Shown here in pieces: positions 47,981-57,714 of a stretch of 64,000 bases of DNA. Source of the DNA: Rhipidocladum racemiflorum (taxonomy: Eukaryota > Streptophyta > Magnoliopsida > Poales > Poaceae); NCBI GenBank assembly GCA_036346355.1, contig CM070576.1, positions 56,653,712-56,717,711 on the forward strand, in the 5' to 3' direction. The notes under the pieces were generated by a model that ran no database searches, had not been told where the DNA came from, and saw only the letters and a program-made list of their open reading frames with translations. The first letter of the stretch is position 1. Each line of letters opens with the position of its first letter. A program made the position numbers and the translations under genes.

Positions 47981-50900
47981 TAGTTTGCTCATTGTTCAAT
48001 AGCCTTTACTGCTGTATTGATTACTCCCTGTAGTCGCTATATATGCTATTGTCTGTTCTATCTGTCCAATAAGCTACTTCAAGTTGGTTTATACCTGTTT
48101 ACATTATTTTAGATGATCAATTGATTAGGATTTTAAACTACCAAGTATTGAAATTGTTAATTTGAGGTAAGGTTGTCATAAATTCAATTTGAGCTTATTG
48201 CTAGTTGTATGTCTCTTTTATTATTCATTGTTATGCATTTGCTTAAATACTTGATTATGAGCTTACATGCTTTGATATTGTTAAATATCATGTTTAAGTA
48301 TTTTTGCTTATGCTTTGTTAACAATGATTTATCATGGTTATTTAATATGATTGGAATTATTGTCATGATAAACCTGCTAATGCCACAATTCTTACAACAT
48401 ATAGGTGGTAAGAGACTAGTCTCTAGCAGCTCTACACTTAGTGGCAAGGAGTTCATAAGTTTGTCAGTATTACGATGTGTATCGTACGATCTTACGACCC
48501 TAATGCTATACCGTAGGATCTAGAAGTTATCTCCTCTCATCATATTCCAATTCTCCAGCACGCTACTACTGTATGTTGCCATTGAATGCCAATCCTTACC
48601 CGATTTCAAAACTAATAACAACTGGCAATTTCATATCAACTAATACTATATTTGCTCATCTTAAATACAATAACTTAATAGCATCTTACTTGTTGGAACC
48701 AAATGTTTTTCGTACACCCCTCAGCAGAACTTCTATCATTAGTTTATGTTGTTCAAAATTTACACCTGCTTAGATATTTCTGCAATGACACTTACAAGGC
48801 ACAACCAGTTATAGATTTTGTAATTGAATATCTAAACATTCTAAATGCATTGAGGCAACAACTTGTCTAATCAAGATCGTCTTAAAATATGAATATTTGT
48901 AGCGCATTCATCTCCCTTCTTAGTATAATGTTGATGGATTTTAAAGTAAAATCCATTTCATTCCATAGTTCGTCCTAAAAGGTGTCATGTGCTGATTTAT
49001 CGCTATCACTTTATCTTCATCCCCTATTGAGAATACCGTAGTCAGCATTGCTTATTGAATTATAGAGTTTATTAACTCATCGTATGGAGTTGATTAAGTT
49101 ATCATACAGAGTTAATTAATTCGTCATATATAGTTGATTAATTCATGAAATAGGCTATATACGATGAGTTAATCAACTTATAATTCAAGAAGTTAGACTG
49201 CCTATGGTATTCTCGTTCGCGAATGAGAATGAAGTGGAAGTGATAAATTAGAGCATAACAGGGTTAAGACGAACTATAAAATGAAATGGATTTTTGACTT
49301 ATAAACCATCAACATTATTAAAGAAAAGGAGATGAGAGCGCTACAAATATTCGTATTTTAAGATGATTCTGATCAGACAAATTGTTGCCTCGATGCATCT
49401 ATGATATTTAGATATTCAATTATAAAATCTATAACTAGTTGTGCCTTGTAAATGCCATTACAGAAATATCTAAGTAGATAAAAATTTTGAACAACAGATA
49501 CTAATGATGAAAGTTCTACTGGAGTGTGAGAAAAAAATGGATCACAAACGATTCTAGTTAGAAACTGTCTGTGATAACTAGAACTGTATGTGATATTGTA
49601 GTATTACAGACGATTTCTAACCAGGACCGTCTGCGATGTTTATATCACAGACTGTAATCAAACCATCTGTGATATGTTGTTATATCACTGACACGTGATC
49701 ATCGTCTATGTTATTATTATCTGCAGTAGTATCATTCTGACAGCCATGCCTAATTGGCCGAAGTTGGTACGCACGAACCATTTAAGGGGGGCAGGAAAAA
49801 AAAAGAGAGAGGCATACCATCCAACCTCGAATGACAGCGCACGTCGTGCCGCCAGAATATCCTCCGTGGTATTCGTCAGTGGCTCGTACAATTTCATTGA
49901 AACCACGATGCCGATCGAGCCGCCTTGCTTTGCCTAATGCACAACAGCACAAGCACGAAAATGGCTAAGACAAAGGCCTCCTCTGCATCTTCAGACCCAC
50001 AGAAACAGTAGGCCAGCAGCAGCACAGTGCCAAGGGTGGGATGTTAGCCACCGACAGAGTGATTAAGTTGCGTGGGCACCTGATAGTTCGCCTTGTAGTT
50101 GTGAACGGCAGCGGCGTGGGACAGCAAGATATTATGTGCAGCCACGTACGGTTCCCGACGAGAGTCCCCGCTGTTGCAATTCCCAAACGGCGCAGAGCAA
50201 TGGTTCGGAGGGTACACGCCCAGCATGTACTGGAACCTGGTGAACAGGTTCGGCTCGTTGAACGTAGTCCAGAACTTGACCCGATCGCCGAACGCCTCGA
50301 AGCAAACGTCTGAGTAGTAGTCAAACTCCTCCCTGAAACAAAAGTTTCTCGCGAGATGGAACGCAACGAAGACTGTGGCTAAGCATTAGCCAGAGCGAGC
50401 AGAAGCGCTGTACATACCGGATTCCAGCACCCAACCAACCGCCGTGCGGGGTTTCCAGTTCGTGCGGCACGTCGAAATGATGCAGTGTCACAAATGGTTG
50501 TATTCCTGATCGGAAATTTTCACAACGTTTAATAGGCTTGCTGTTCTGTTAAGAGGTGATCATGAGGGAGCTGTGAAAGGAGGACTACCTTTCTGCAGGA
50601 GCGCATCAATCAGGCGGTTGTAGAAAGCTATTCCGGCTGAATTAACACCTCCAAGCCGGCCTCCTGCGAGGATTAATTAGATGACGGCTAATGAAGGACC
50701 TGAACGGTGACTTAGGCAAACACTTTTAGTGCACGTATTGTTCTTGGCATACTTGGTGTGATTCTCGCCCATGAAATCGAAAATCTGTAGGAGTTGACAC
50801 CCAAGTTATGCATGATCTCAACATCTTCCTGCTCGGAACAGTGTACAGCATCACATAGGCATAATTCAGACGCATCATGCATCACATGGCACTTAAGAGC

Positions 50901-53116
50901 ATCTCCAGCAGAGCCCCTAAACCAGCCCCTAAACCTTAATTTAGGGGTGTATTAAAAAAATTAGGTCCAACAGGGCCCCAACTCAAGCCCCTAAATTTAG
51001 GAGGCCCCTAAATTTGCCTCATCAGCCCCAATTCCCAGGGGGCCCCAACTCAAGCCCCTAAAATTAAGAGACCTCTAAATTTGCCTCCTCATCCCCAATT
51101 CCCAGGGACACGAGTACAACCCCTATTATTGAAGATAGGGAAATACATGAGAGGCTTCGAAAATTTTATCATGTTTTGAAAATTTTAAATTTAAATTTGA
51201 AATATCATGTTTTTAAATTGTAAATGTTAGTATGATTATGTTTTATGTATTACAAATATTTTTGATTGAATTTTAGTGGTGTCAAATGAAGATTATACAT
51301 AGTGGATATGTCAAAATAGGAGAAAAAGTAAAATAGGGGCTGAGATTTAGGGACTGTTGCTGGACTTGTGCTCTGAAATCAGGGCCCCAAAAAATAGGGG
51401 GAGTCCCTAAATCCAAAATAGGGACCCTGTTTTAGGGGCCATTGCTGGAGATGCGTTTGATCCAAGTACTAATCTCGTACCATATACCGATGGTAGTGGT
51501 CATCAGATACGTCCCCATTCCGTCCATCCTGGATCCGCCCAGCTGTGACGAATCATAATTATTGAGAGAAAAGCATAAAGCGTGAGAGTTGTTAAGAAAA
51601 AAATAAGTTGAAAATTTTCACAAAAAAACTTTTAATCTAGTGAACCCTAATTACAACCGTCATCGAATGTTATTATTTAAAAGAAAATATCTAACGATTT
51701 AGATTAAAAGAAATAGTCCAAAGATCTCCACCACTTATTTTGGTGGGCTATATTATAATGGTGCATATTAATTATATATAGATATTAAAGTTATATAAAA
51801 ACACATAATTATAGAAAATATAGTTATATATAAAAAATAATCGTATCATAATGTCTAATGGCACAGTTGCTTAAGTAAATTTGCTAGTTCAACTTCAAAA
51901 CTACATGATCGCAAAAGCTCATCTCGTACAGTCCAAAGATAAAGCCGACAAGCTCGAGGAGAATATTATATGCAGTAATGCAGTGGTGGTGCAATTAATC
52001 ATTTGTTTAATTACATGTCAATGATATACATCATAGAACAAATGATTAATAACACAAATAAAAAAAAATCATTAATTATTGAGAGATGCTTCTATGCTCT
52101 CCCTCCTAATATAAGTTGCACAAATCTTGAAACAAACGAAGGGGTAAGTAATCCTCATCTACCCTTCATTCATGCTTTAATATTTATACAACTTTAAAAA
52201 GGAAGAGCATAGAAGCACCTCTCTTAATTATTCCGGGGCCGACGGCCGCAAAAATCGAACAAAGAAGGCCAGATCTGGGAAGGTGGGGATGGAGGCGAAG
52301 GGAAAAGGAGGAGCTGCTGCTAGGGGCGCCCGCCGCCGTCGCCGCACGGCGGCTAAGGGAGAGGCCAGTGGTGTGGGGATTTGGCGGTGTGGGCTGGGTA
52401 GCCCCCGAGTCGCCCGTGGGACCATTCAAATTTGTTTACTGAATACTGAATCTTTCCAGGTTAACTGTATTTTTTTTTGAGACTCCAAGATCCACTGTAA
52501 TAGGAAATGGCCTGTGTTACTGTGTAACGTAATACAGATGCATGATTGGAATTCATGGTGTCCTTCCGTAAACAAGCAATCTTGGCAAATTAGCATCATC
52601 ATCCAGCCCGACATTGATGAAGCTGAATTAATGCTATCGGCATCTCGCACAATCAACTCACGGAGCAGCGACGAAGGAAACGCTCCAGTTTCAGCTCTAT
52701 CCCCAGAAGTAAGACTAGAGAGAGAGAGAGAACGAATCAGCAGGGAGGGACCAGGGTCGTGTGGAGAAATCGCTTACGCTGTGTGTGGGTGAAGACATCC
52801 CAATTGTTGAGGCCCTTGTTGTCCTCCAGGTACGCGCCCTCAATCTGGAAGCAGAAATCAGGGTAGTAGATACGTGTCAAGACATGGACCACCATTAATT
52901 TCCGCCCCCACTCCTTCGGTCGAACTGTGTGCCGGAAACGATGGAAGGGGAAAGAGACGACGGCGAAGGGCGAAGGCAAGCTCCACGCACCTGGTAAGCA
53001 GACGTCGCGGCGCCGAAGAGGAAACCGGGCGGGAATTCGCCCCGGTCGAGCCCGCGCGCGGCCGGCGCGAGGACCGCCAGCGCCGCCAGCACGGCAACGC
53101 CCGTCGCGGCGGCCAT
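41264..53116 (-). CDS. Beta-glucosidase, glycoside hydrolase family 1 (complete, 12 exons)
   Basis: Minus-strand exons, first to last: 53116-52991, 52844-52778, 51542-51481, 50828-50753, 50663-50589, 50505-50418, 50332-50080, 49933-49818, 47166-46917, 46804-46702, 46576-46474, 41471-41264. All introns are GT-AG and phases agree, giving 508 codons plus TAG, normal for plant GH1. Residues 1-22 form a signal peptide (MAAATGVAVLAALAVLAPAA), so the enzyme should be secreted or vacuolar. Conserved parts are FPPGFLFGAATSAYQ, LHHFDVPHEL, the acid/base E191 in TFNEP, INHYTA, the nucleophile E404 in YITENG and the glucose-binding FEWTF. It hydrolyses beta-glucosides with retention. The sequence style suggests the rice Os4BGlu14/16/18 group with monolignol glucosidases; that is inference. 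Intron 11 is 5 kb because of a solo LTR. The gene at 59779 is a tandem paralogue. Confidence 0.93.
42461..45781 (+). mobile_element. Solo gypsy LTR in intron 11 of the beta-glucosidase gene
   Basis: 3321 bp from TGTAACATCC to GAGTCCCGACA, flanked by perfect 5-bp duplications TCTTG (42456-42460 and 45782-45786). It is a diverged relative of the LTRs at 1-21631: same start, and shared segments such as TGTGGGTAAAG...CTCTACAGAGT and ATTCGAATAGCC near 45055-45115. There is no internal region, so the element was reduced by LTR-LTR recombination. It lies opposite in orientation to the host gene. Confidence 0.93.
46117..46367. mobile_element. Tourist-type MITE in intron 11
   Basis: 251 bp with terminal inverted repeats GGTCTCATTTGGCA and (right end, inverted) GGCCTGTTTGGTAC, flanked by TTA on both sides (46114-46116 and 46368-46370). 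TTA duplication and this terminal motif are typical of PIF/Harbinger-derived Tourist elements. Confidence 0.8.
47949..47979. repeat. (GT)n microsatellite
   Basis: Uninterrupted gtgtgt run of about 15 units in intron 8. Confidence 0.95.
48714..49529. repeat. Long foldback (inverted repeat) in intron 8
   Basis: The left arm from about 48714 is the inverse of the right arm ending at about 49529, with arms near 400 bp meeting close to 49120 and almost no loop. Matching pairs include TTATAGATTTTGTAATTGAA with the inverse of TTCAATTATAAAATCTATAA, and AACTCATCGTATGGAGTTGA with the inverse of ATACGATGAGTTAATCAACT. By eye, identity between arms is roughly 80 percent. Transcribed as part of the pre-mRNA it could form a long hairpin. 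Confidence 0.88.
50899..51454. mobile_element. MITE with GCATCTCCAGCA ends in intron 3
   Basis: Left GCATCTCCAGCAGAGCCCCT and right AGGGGCCATTGCTGGAGATGC are inverted repeats of over 20 bp enclosing about 556 bp. The interior has direct repeats of CCCCAACTCAAGCCCCTAAA. It leaves the intron splice sites untouched. The target duplication could not be fixed. Confidence 0.7.
52086..52218. mobile_element. MITE with TGCTTCTATGCTCT ends, copy 1 (intron 2)
   Basis: About 133 bp; ATGCTTCTATGCTCT at the left and its inverse AGAGCATAGAAGCAC at the right. The interior carries AAGTTGCACAAATCTTGAA and CATCTACCCTTCATTCATGC. The same element is found in opposite orientation at 58088-58222. Confidence 0.85.
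52219..52777. other. Intron 2 sequence of the beta-glucosidase gene with a GC-rich block
   Basis: 52230-52430 is GC-rich (gcgcccgccgccgtcgccgc) and open in several frames without recognisable protein content. The rest is A/T-rich intron up to the exon 2 donor. Confidence 0.4.
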
Positions 53117-53237
53117 GTCGTTCGCGCGCTACTCCTCCCTTGCCCGGTCGCCTCGCTCAAGGCACCGCGCGCCTCTAACTAAGCAGCCTCCTCCGCCACC
53201 AGCTCCCCCGCTACGAGCTCTCGCAACATCACGTACG

Positions 53238-53243
53238 TATATA
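53238..53243 (-). promoter_or_regulatory. Candidate TATA box of the beta-glucosidase gene
   Basis: TATATA on the minus strand about 120 bp upstream of the ATG at 53116, in GC-rich surroundings. Position and context are plausible; no transcript evidence is available. Confidence 0.45.
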
Positions 53244-53299
53244 ATTGCCGCTTGTGTCGACGCAGATACGCGCACCGCTCGGCCGAATGACTCGGCGCC

Positions 53300-53711
53300 T
53301 CCTGTTCACGACGACGCGATGGCTCGTGTTGATTTTCTCTGGATAGATACCGCGCCGCTTGGTCGGAGGCAAGGAAAAGTTCGTCCAGGCTCTTGCGTGT
53401 TATTTGATGCATAACGTTGCGCGCACGTGAAAACGACGCGATCCGGGAGACTGGAGAGGGAATAGGATAACATCGCGGTGACCGGAAAGGGCGTGCATGT
53501 ACATCAGATCGAAGGAAGTCTAGTGGAAAATAAAATAGGGCACTATGGTAGGACGTGGATCGATCATGACGAGAATGGACTTCTCCGTCATGTAATGGTT
53601 TAGAAGAGTCACGGTCCAGTTCCCCGCCGGGCTTTTTCCCTTCTCGACTAGACGAAGGAGATATTCATTCCATTCAGGCAGGTGAGGAAGGGCGGCGTCG
53701 GCTTGACCCTG
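53300..53711. other. Upstream region of the beta-glucosidase gene
   Basis: No gene. A mixed-composition stretch that would hold the distal promoter of the gene ending at 53116. No cis-element is distinctive enough to name. Confidence 0.4.
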
Positions 53712-53868
53712 TCTTCAATCAAAAAAAATTTCTACCTACCTACCTACTATTGGATTTGAACCAATGACTCCCGCCGTATGAAAGCAATACTCTAACCACT
53801 GAGTTAAGTAGGCAATTTATTACCACAAGGGAAGACCCATTACTTCGATCGATTATAGATCGAGAGAG
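53712..53868 (-). other. Chloroplast DNA insertion (NUPT) around trnM
   Basis: About 155 bp: the trnM gene plus flanks, including the A-rich TCAATCAAAAAAAATTTCTA side and the TTATTACCACAAGGGAAGAC, CCATTACTTCGATCGATTAT side. These resemble the chloroplast trnM surroundings as I remember them. Exact ends need alignment. Confidence 0.65.
53741..53813 (-). tRNA. trnM-CAU: tRNA-Met (CAU), chloroplast-type copy in the nucleus
   Basis: The minus strand reads a 73-nt cloverleaf: acceptor GCCTACT pairing with AGTAGGT (one G-U), D-arm with CTCAGTGGTTAGAG, anticodon loop TTTCATA with CAT at 53778-53780, and T-arm TTGGTTCAAATCCAA. This is the plastid elongator tRNA-Met gene. The 3' CCA is not encoded. 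As an organelle insertion it is probably not expressed. Confidence 0.9.
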
Positions 53869-53924
53869 TGACTAGGAGCGGTATCTGAACCAGATAAAAA
53901 CTTGGCTTAAACTTATCGGGTTTG

Positions 53925-54035
53925 ATCTTAGTTTCATGAGTTTCAATGTTTAGTTTCATTAGTTTAATGTTTTATCGGTTTTAGTCTTTAAGTTTCACGA
54001 GTTTACAAGAAAAATCATAAGTTTCATGAGTTTGA
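53925..54035. repeat. Short GTTTCA-rich tract
   Basis: Repeated variants of tttcatgagtttcaatg and agtttcacgagtttac. Same motif class as 36830-38820 and 57715-58515. Confidence 0.6.
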
Positions 54036-54059
54036 GGTATCTGAATTCAGATACCGCTT

Positions 54060-54684
54060 TTAGTTTTTCTGAATAAAATATTATCCTACCTACCATGAAT
54101 GAGTGGTGTCTCGGCGAACACAACTTTGCCCAAATCGAGCCATGTATAACTCCTCCACCGCCTCCTCCCACGATGCACCGTCCGCAAAAGAAATTCACGT
54201 ACGGAAGCAACCGTGGACAGGTCAATTGGGCACGGGAACACGGCGGCGGCCGGTCCGGGCTCCCATTGGTGGCCGTGGATTCACCAACCACGCGGGGGGA
54301 TGCGGCGACGTGTGTGATGTGCGGCGTTTTCGCCCCCCTCGTCGTACCGAACGCGCTGTAAAAGTCGTGGGCGCGCCAAGCCTCCAACCGTCGCTCGATA
54401 AGTTTATGGCCAAGTGCCACGCACGGGTCGCGACCTTGATGTCACGACGGATTCTTGGAGTGGTCGTCAACACGTCAACTGTGCGCAGGGTGACCTTTTG
54501 TTTCTAGCTTCTGGCAGAAAGAGATGGCACGAGAGAAGAGAATCTGGTGATGGACAAAAAAAACAGGGCTCGTGAACCACATGTTTGGCCCTGTCAGTTC
54601 GAAGATTATGTGGTCACCAACCAAGTTAATGGCTGGTTGGTGGCTTGGTGCACATCTGACAAGATCTTCGCTGTAAGTTTTGTA
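54060..54684. other. Unassigned DNA, partly GC-rich
   Basis: Open frames run on both strands through 54095-54507, but they overlap each other, are proline/arginine-rich by composition, and show no domain. I see no supported gene. Confidence 0.4.
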
Positions 54685-54689
54685 AGTTT

Positions 54690-54927
54690 TGCTGCGAAAA
54701 GTAGTCGTTCACTCACGTCAATCGATAGCATGTTAATGCAATCATAAAAATAGAAATAGAAACACACAATGTAAAGGGAAAAACTCTCTCTCTCTATTAA
54801 ATTGATTTTTTTGTACAAAGTAATGCCTAATATATAGGAGAAAAACTCCTGGAGATCAATTCGGATTCACCCACTAATGGATAGAGTCCTTCCATACAAG
54901 GTCAGGGATTCTATCCATATCATAACA
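54690..54927 (-). repeat. 3' LTR of the small copia element
   Basis: 238 bp. It shares with the other LTR the CTCTCTCTCTAT run and the segments ATATATAGGAGAAAAA and GAGATCAATTCGGATTC. Confidence 0.88.
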
Positions 54928-55269
54928 CTCCCCCTCGGGCGAAAACCGCATAATGGATATGTCTCATTAAAAACTCCTCCCAAAACTCAGTGGGAAAAAG
55001 AATGAAGAAAAGAGTACATTGCATTCGCACTCCGTGTTGCACTAGTTGCCTTATTAAAAAACTTCATGTGAGAAACTTCAGGAAAGTTCATTAAGGAGAA
55101 AAAGAGTACAACTCATAATCTCCGGGATATAAAATGTGATCTTCAGGATCATGCAAAAAGGGATGTGGTTCAGGGATTTACTCCCCCCGAACACCACAAA
55201 TCTCTAAGTTGCCTCATCCCAATACCATTAACACACCTTTGAAAAGTAGGCTTTGGTAAAAATTTTATG

Positions 55270-55950
55270 AATAAATTTGCTAAATTTTCATATGGCTTTG
55301 TTTGAATTATTTTTATCTTATCATTCTTCTAGAGTTCATGAGGATAGAAAAATTTAGGGGCAATATGTTTTATGATATTGCTCTTTACATAACTCATTTG
55401 CATTTGTGCAACACAAGCAACATTATCTTCATAATAATGGTAGGGGTATCAACGGTATTAAGACCATATGATTTTTAGATATGGTTAATTATACATCTTA
55501 GCCAAACACACTCGCGTGAGGCTTCATATAAAGATATAATCTCTGAGTGGTTAGCATAAGTAGCTACCAATGTCTGCTTAAAAGAATGACAAGAAATGAT
55601 TGCATCGCCGCAGAGAAATACAAAACCAATCTAAGATTTGTCACTATGGGGATCAGACAGATAGCCAGCATCCGTATATCTTGCCATGGTCAAGTCTTGG
55701 TTCTTTCGGTAAAATAAACCAAGATCTTGAGTATCTTGGAGGTATCTGAGTAAAGTCTTAACACTAGCTCAATGTCTTCTGGTTGGAGCTGCACTGTGTC
55801 TTGCTAGTAAATTTACTTCGAATGTAATATCATGACTTGTGCAATTCGCAAGATACATGAGTGCACCAATGACACTTAAATATGGGACTTCAGGTCTTAA
55901 GACTTCCTCATTTTTCATCATCTTAAGACTTCCTCATTTTTCATCATTAG
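55270..55950 (-). pseudogene. Copia RNase H remnant
   Basis: Minus-strand pieces read MMKNEEVLR, then LSVIGALMYLANCTSHDITF, HWASVKTLLRYLQDTQDLGL, YTDAGYLSDPHSDKSQIGFV and ECVWLR, the known order for copia RNase H, with several stops and shifts. A 26-bp block CTTAAGACTTCCTCATTTTT...CAT is duplicated in tandem at about 55897-55948. Confidence 0.75.
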
Positions 55951-56056
55951 TCTAAATGAGTCATTATCCTCTTCTAGGGACCTCACAACCATAGGGGTTT
56001 TCAAAGAAAGAGATTTATCCATATCAACCACGCGTAGAACGATCATGATGATAACG

Positions 56057-56312
56057 TGTTGTGAAAAGTACTCGTTTACCCAGGTCAATCGACAGCACGC
56101 CAATGCAATCACAAAAACAGAAGTAGGAACACACAATATAAAGGGGAAACTCTCTCTCTCTCTCTCTCCCTCTCTTTATTAGATTGATTTTTTTTATACA
56201 AAGCAATGCCCAATATATAGGAGAAAAATCCCCCTAGAGATCAATTCGGATTCGCTCACCAATGGATTGAGTCCTTCCATACAGGGACAGAGATTCTATC
56301 CATATCATAACA
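56057..56312 (-). repeat. 5' LTR of the small copia element
   Basis: 256 bp from TGTTATGATATGGATAG to TTTTCACAACA on the minus strand, with a longer CT microsatellite than its partner. Confidence 0.88.
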
Positions 56313-56319
56313 AGTTTAA

Positions 56320-57060
56320 TGTAACATTCCAAAAATTTCTTTTAATATATTTAGAGTGTTTTCGGGATTATTTGGAACTTTTCGAAATTTATTTGAAATC
56401 CTCGAGGTTAATTTGAATTCAAGCTTATTGAACTAATCGCATTAAATAAAGATCATGCATTTTTGTATAAGCATAAAAATCTAAAATCTCGTTTATAATA
56501 AAGATAATTGGATGACGAGAGTGTTTCTTTCAAATATTTTAAAAAAACATGTTATATAACTTAAGTCGTTGATTTTACAAAAATTTGTACAGGTGTCTGA
56601 TTCACTAAAAGAATTTTTGCGAAAAATTTATACATCGAAAAATTACGAAACCAACTTCGTTAAGTTCCAAATAATTCTTAATATTTTAGAGGAATTTTTC
56701 AAGATTTTCAGACCCCTTTTGCTATTTTATTCTAAACACGTTTTGAGAACATGTATGCATATATATGTATATGTATAGCATGTACCCACGTGTATGCATA
56801 TATACATGTATGCACGAATCATGCATGGCGAGGACATTTTTCTTTCCAACGTTTCTTCTTCCTGTACGCAAGAGCCAAGGAAAGTTACTAGTTGGAATTC
56901 ATTGCATGTTGTGGTTACCGTTCAAGCAACATGTTTAGAGGAACCACTCGGAAAGAATTTACTCCACGCGCATGAATCCCTTCATTCATTCCAGCCGTTT
57001 CCTTCCATGCGCATGAGCCTTTTCTTCTTCCTTTCTCCATTTACTGCACGCTAGCACTTT
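56320..57060 (+). repeat. Truncated gypsy LTR fragment
   Basis: Begins TGTAACATTCC and continues with a TTTTCGGGATTATTTGGAAC...TTTATTTGAAATCC layout like the first part of the solo LTR at 42461. No right end (TCTCACA-like) is found. It starts two bases after the small copia element's target duplication. Confidence 0.5.
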
Positions 57061-57330
57061 GGTTGTAACTCTCATTCCTTGCATGCATGAATCAATGCTA
57101 GTTGTTTTCTTTCCAGCCATGCATGCATGAATCAATTCTACGTGGTTTCCTTCCCAGCCGTTTTCCATTTAGTCCTTAACGTCAACACCTCCATTTGTTT
57201 CCCATTTCATTCCTAACGTCAATACTTCCAGCCATTTCTCCTGCCATTCATTCACTTTTCTACCGATTTTTTGTTCCGCCGCCGTTGATCTAGCTGAAAG
57301 GATTAATTAGCTTAATGACTGATTGAATCA

Positions 57331-57356
57331 TATATATATATATATATATATATATT
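57331..57356. repeat. (AT)n microsatellite
   Basis: Uninterrupted alternating AT run of about 26 bp. Confidence 0.95.
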
Positions 57357-57714
57357 GTTCTTCTTGCCAATTGTAGTATCAAATCGATTGGCACACCCGC
57401 ACCCATAAATAAACCTGGTTTTTGTGTGTGTTGATTACCGATTGACCCTCCTTTGCGTTTTTCGGCATCAACAAATATACAAATATATTTTTTTACGAGT
57501 GTATTTAATTAAAGAGAGAAAATATAGTCACGTTATTTAACACCTATGTAAGAGTCATCTCTTCTAATACCATCACCTTTTGTAGTTGCTTATATGATCA
57601 TATTGGCTATTAATTAGAGATAGTTATATACGTACGCACTTGTGTACGCAAGCATTGATGCTAAAAAAAATTGGACGGTGCTATAGGATGGTATGTCGTT
57701 GGGAACATTTCCAA

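Larger units (their letters stand above)
47564..49731. mobile_element. Possible CACTA-type derivative filling most of intron 8
   Basis: The left side reads CACTACCACAAAAGG, a CACTA-like end. The right side near 49731 ends CTGCAGTAGT, only a partial match when inverted. 49540-49690 carries several ATCACAGACGGTT-like motifs in both orientations, resembling CACTA subterminal repeats. No transposase is present. The ends do not match well, so several insertions may be stacked here. Confidence 0.35.
54690..56312 (-). mobile_element. Small internally deleted copia element with target duplication
   Basis: Complete element on the minus strand: 5' LTR 56312-56057 (256 bp), 3' LTR 54927-54690 (238 bp), both starting TGTTATGATATGGATAG on the minus strand. 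The flanking 5-bp duplication AGTTT (54685-54689 and 56313-56317) is perfect. A polypurine tract GAGGGGGAG (54936-54928) abuts the 3' LTR. Of the 1129-bp interior only an RNase H remnant is recognisable, so it must have moved with help from another element. The LTRs differ by small indels, suggesting some age. Confidence 0.9.

Noticed and set aside
47564..49731. A complete CACTA transposon
   Set aside because: Only the left end looks convincing; the right end does not match it and no 3-bp target duplication could be fixed, so it is listed only as a low-confidence feature.
53741..53813. A native nuclear tRNA-Met gene
   Set aside because: The sequence is the plastid type in loop and arm sequence and carries plastid-like flanks, so it is an organelle insertion.
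54095..54507. Overlapping open frames on both strands
   Set aside because: No recognisable domain, strong compositional bias, and mutual overlap make real coding unlikely.
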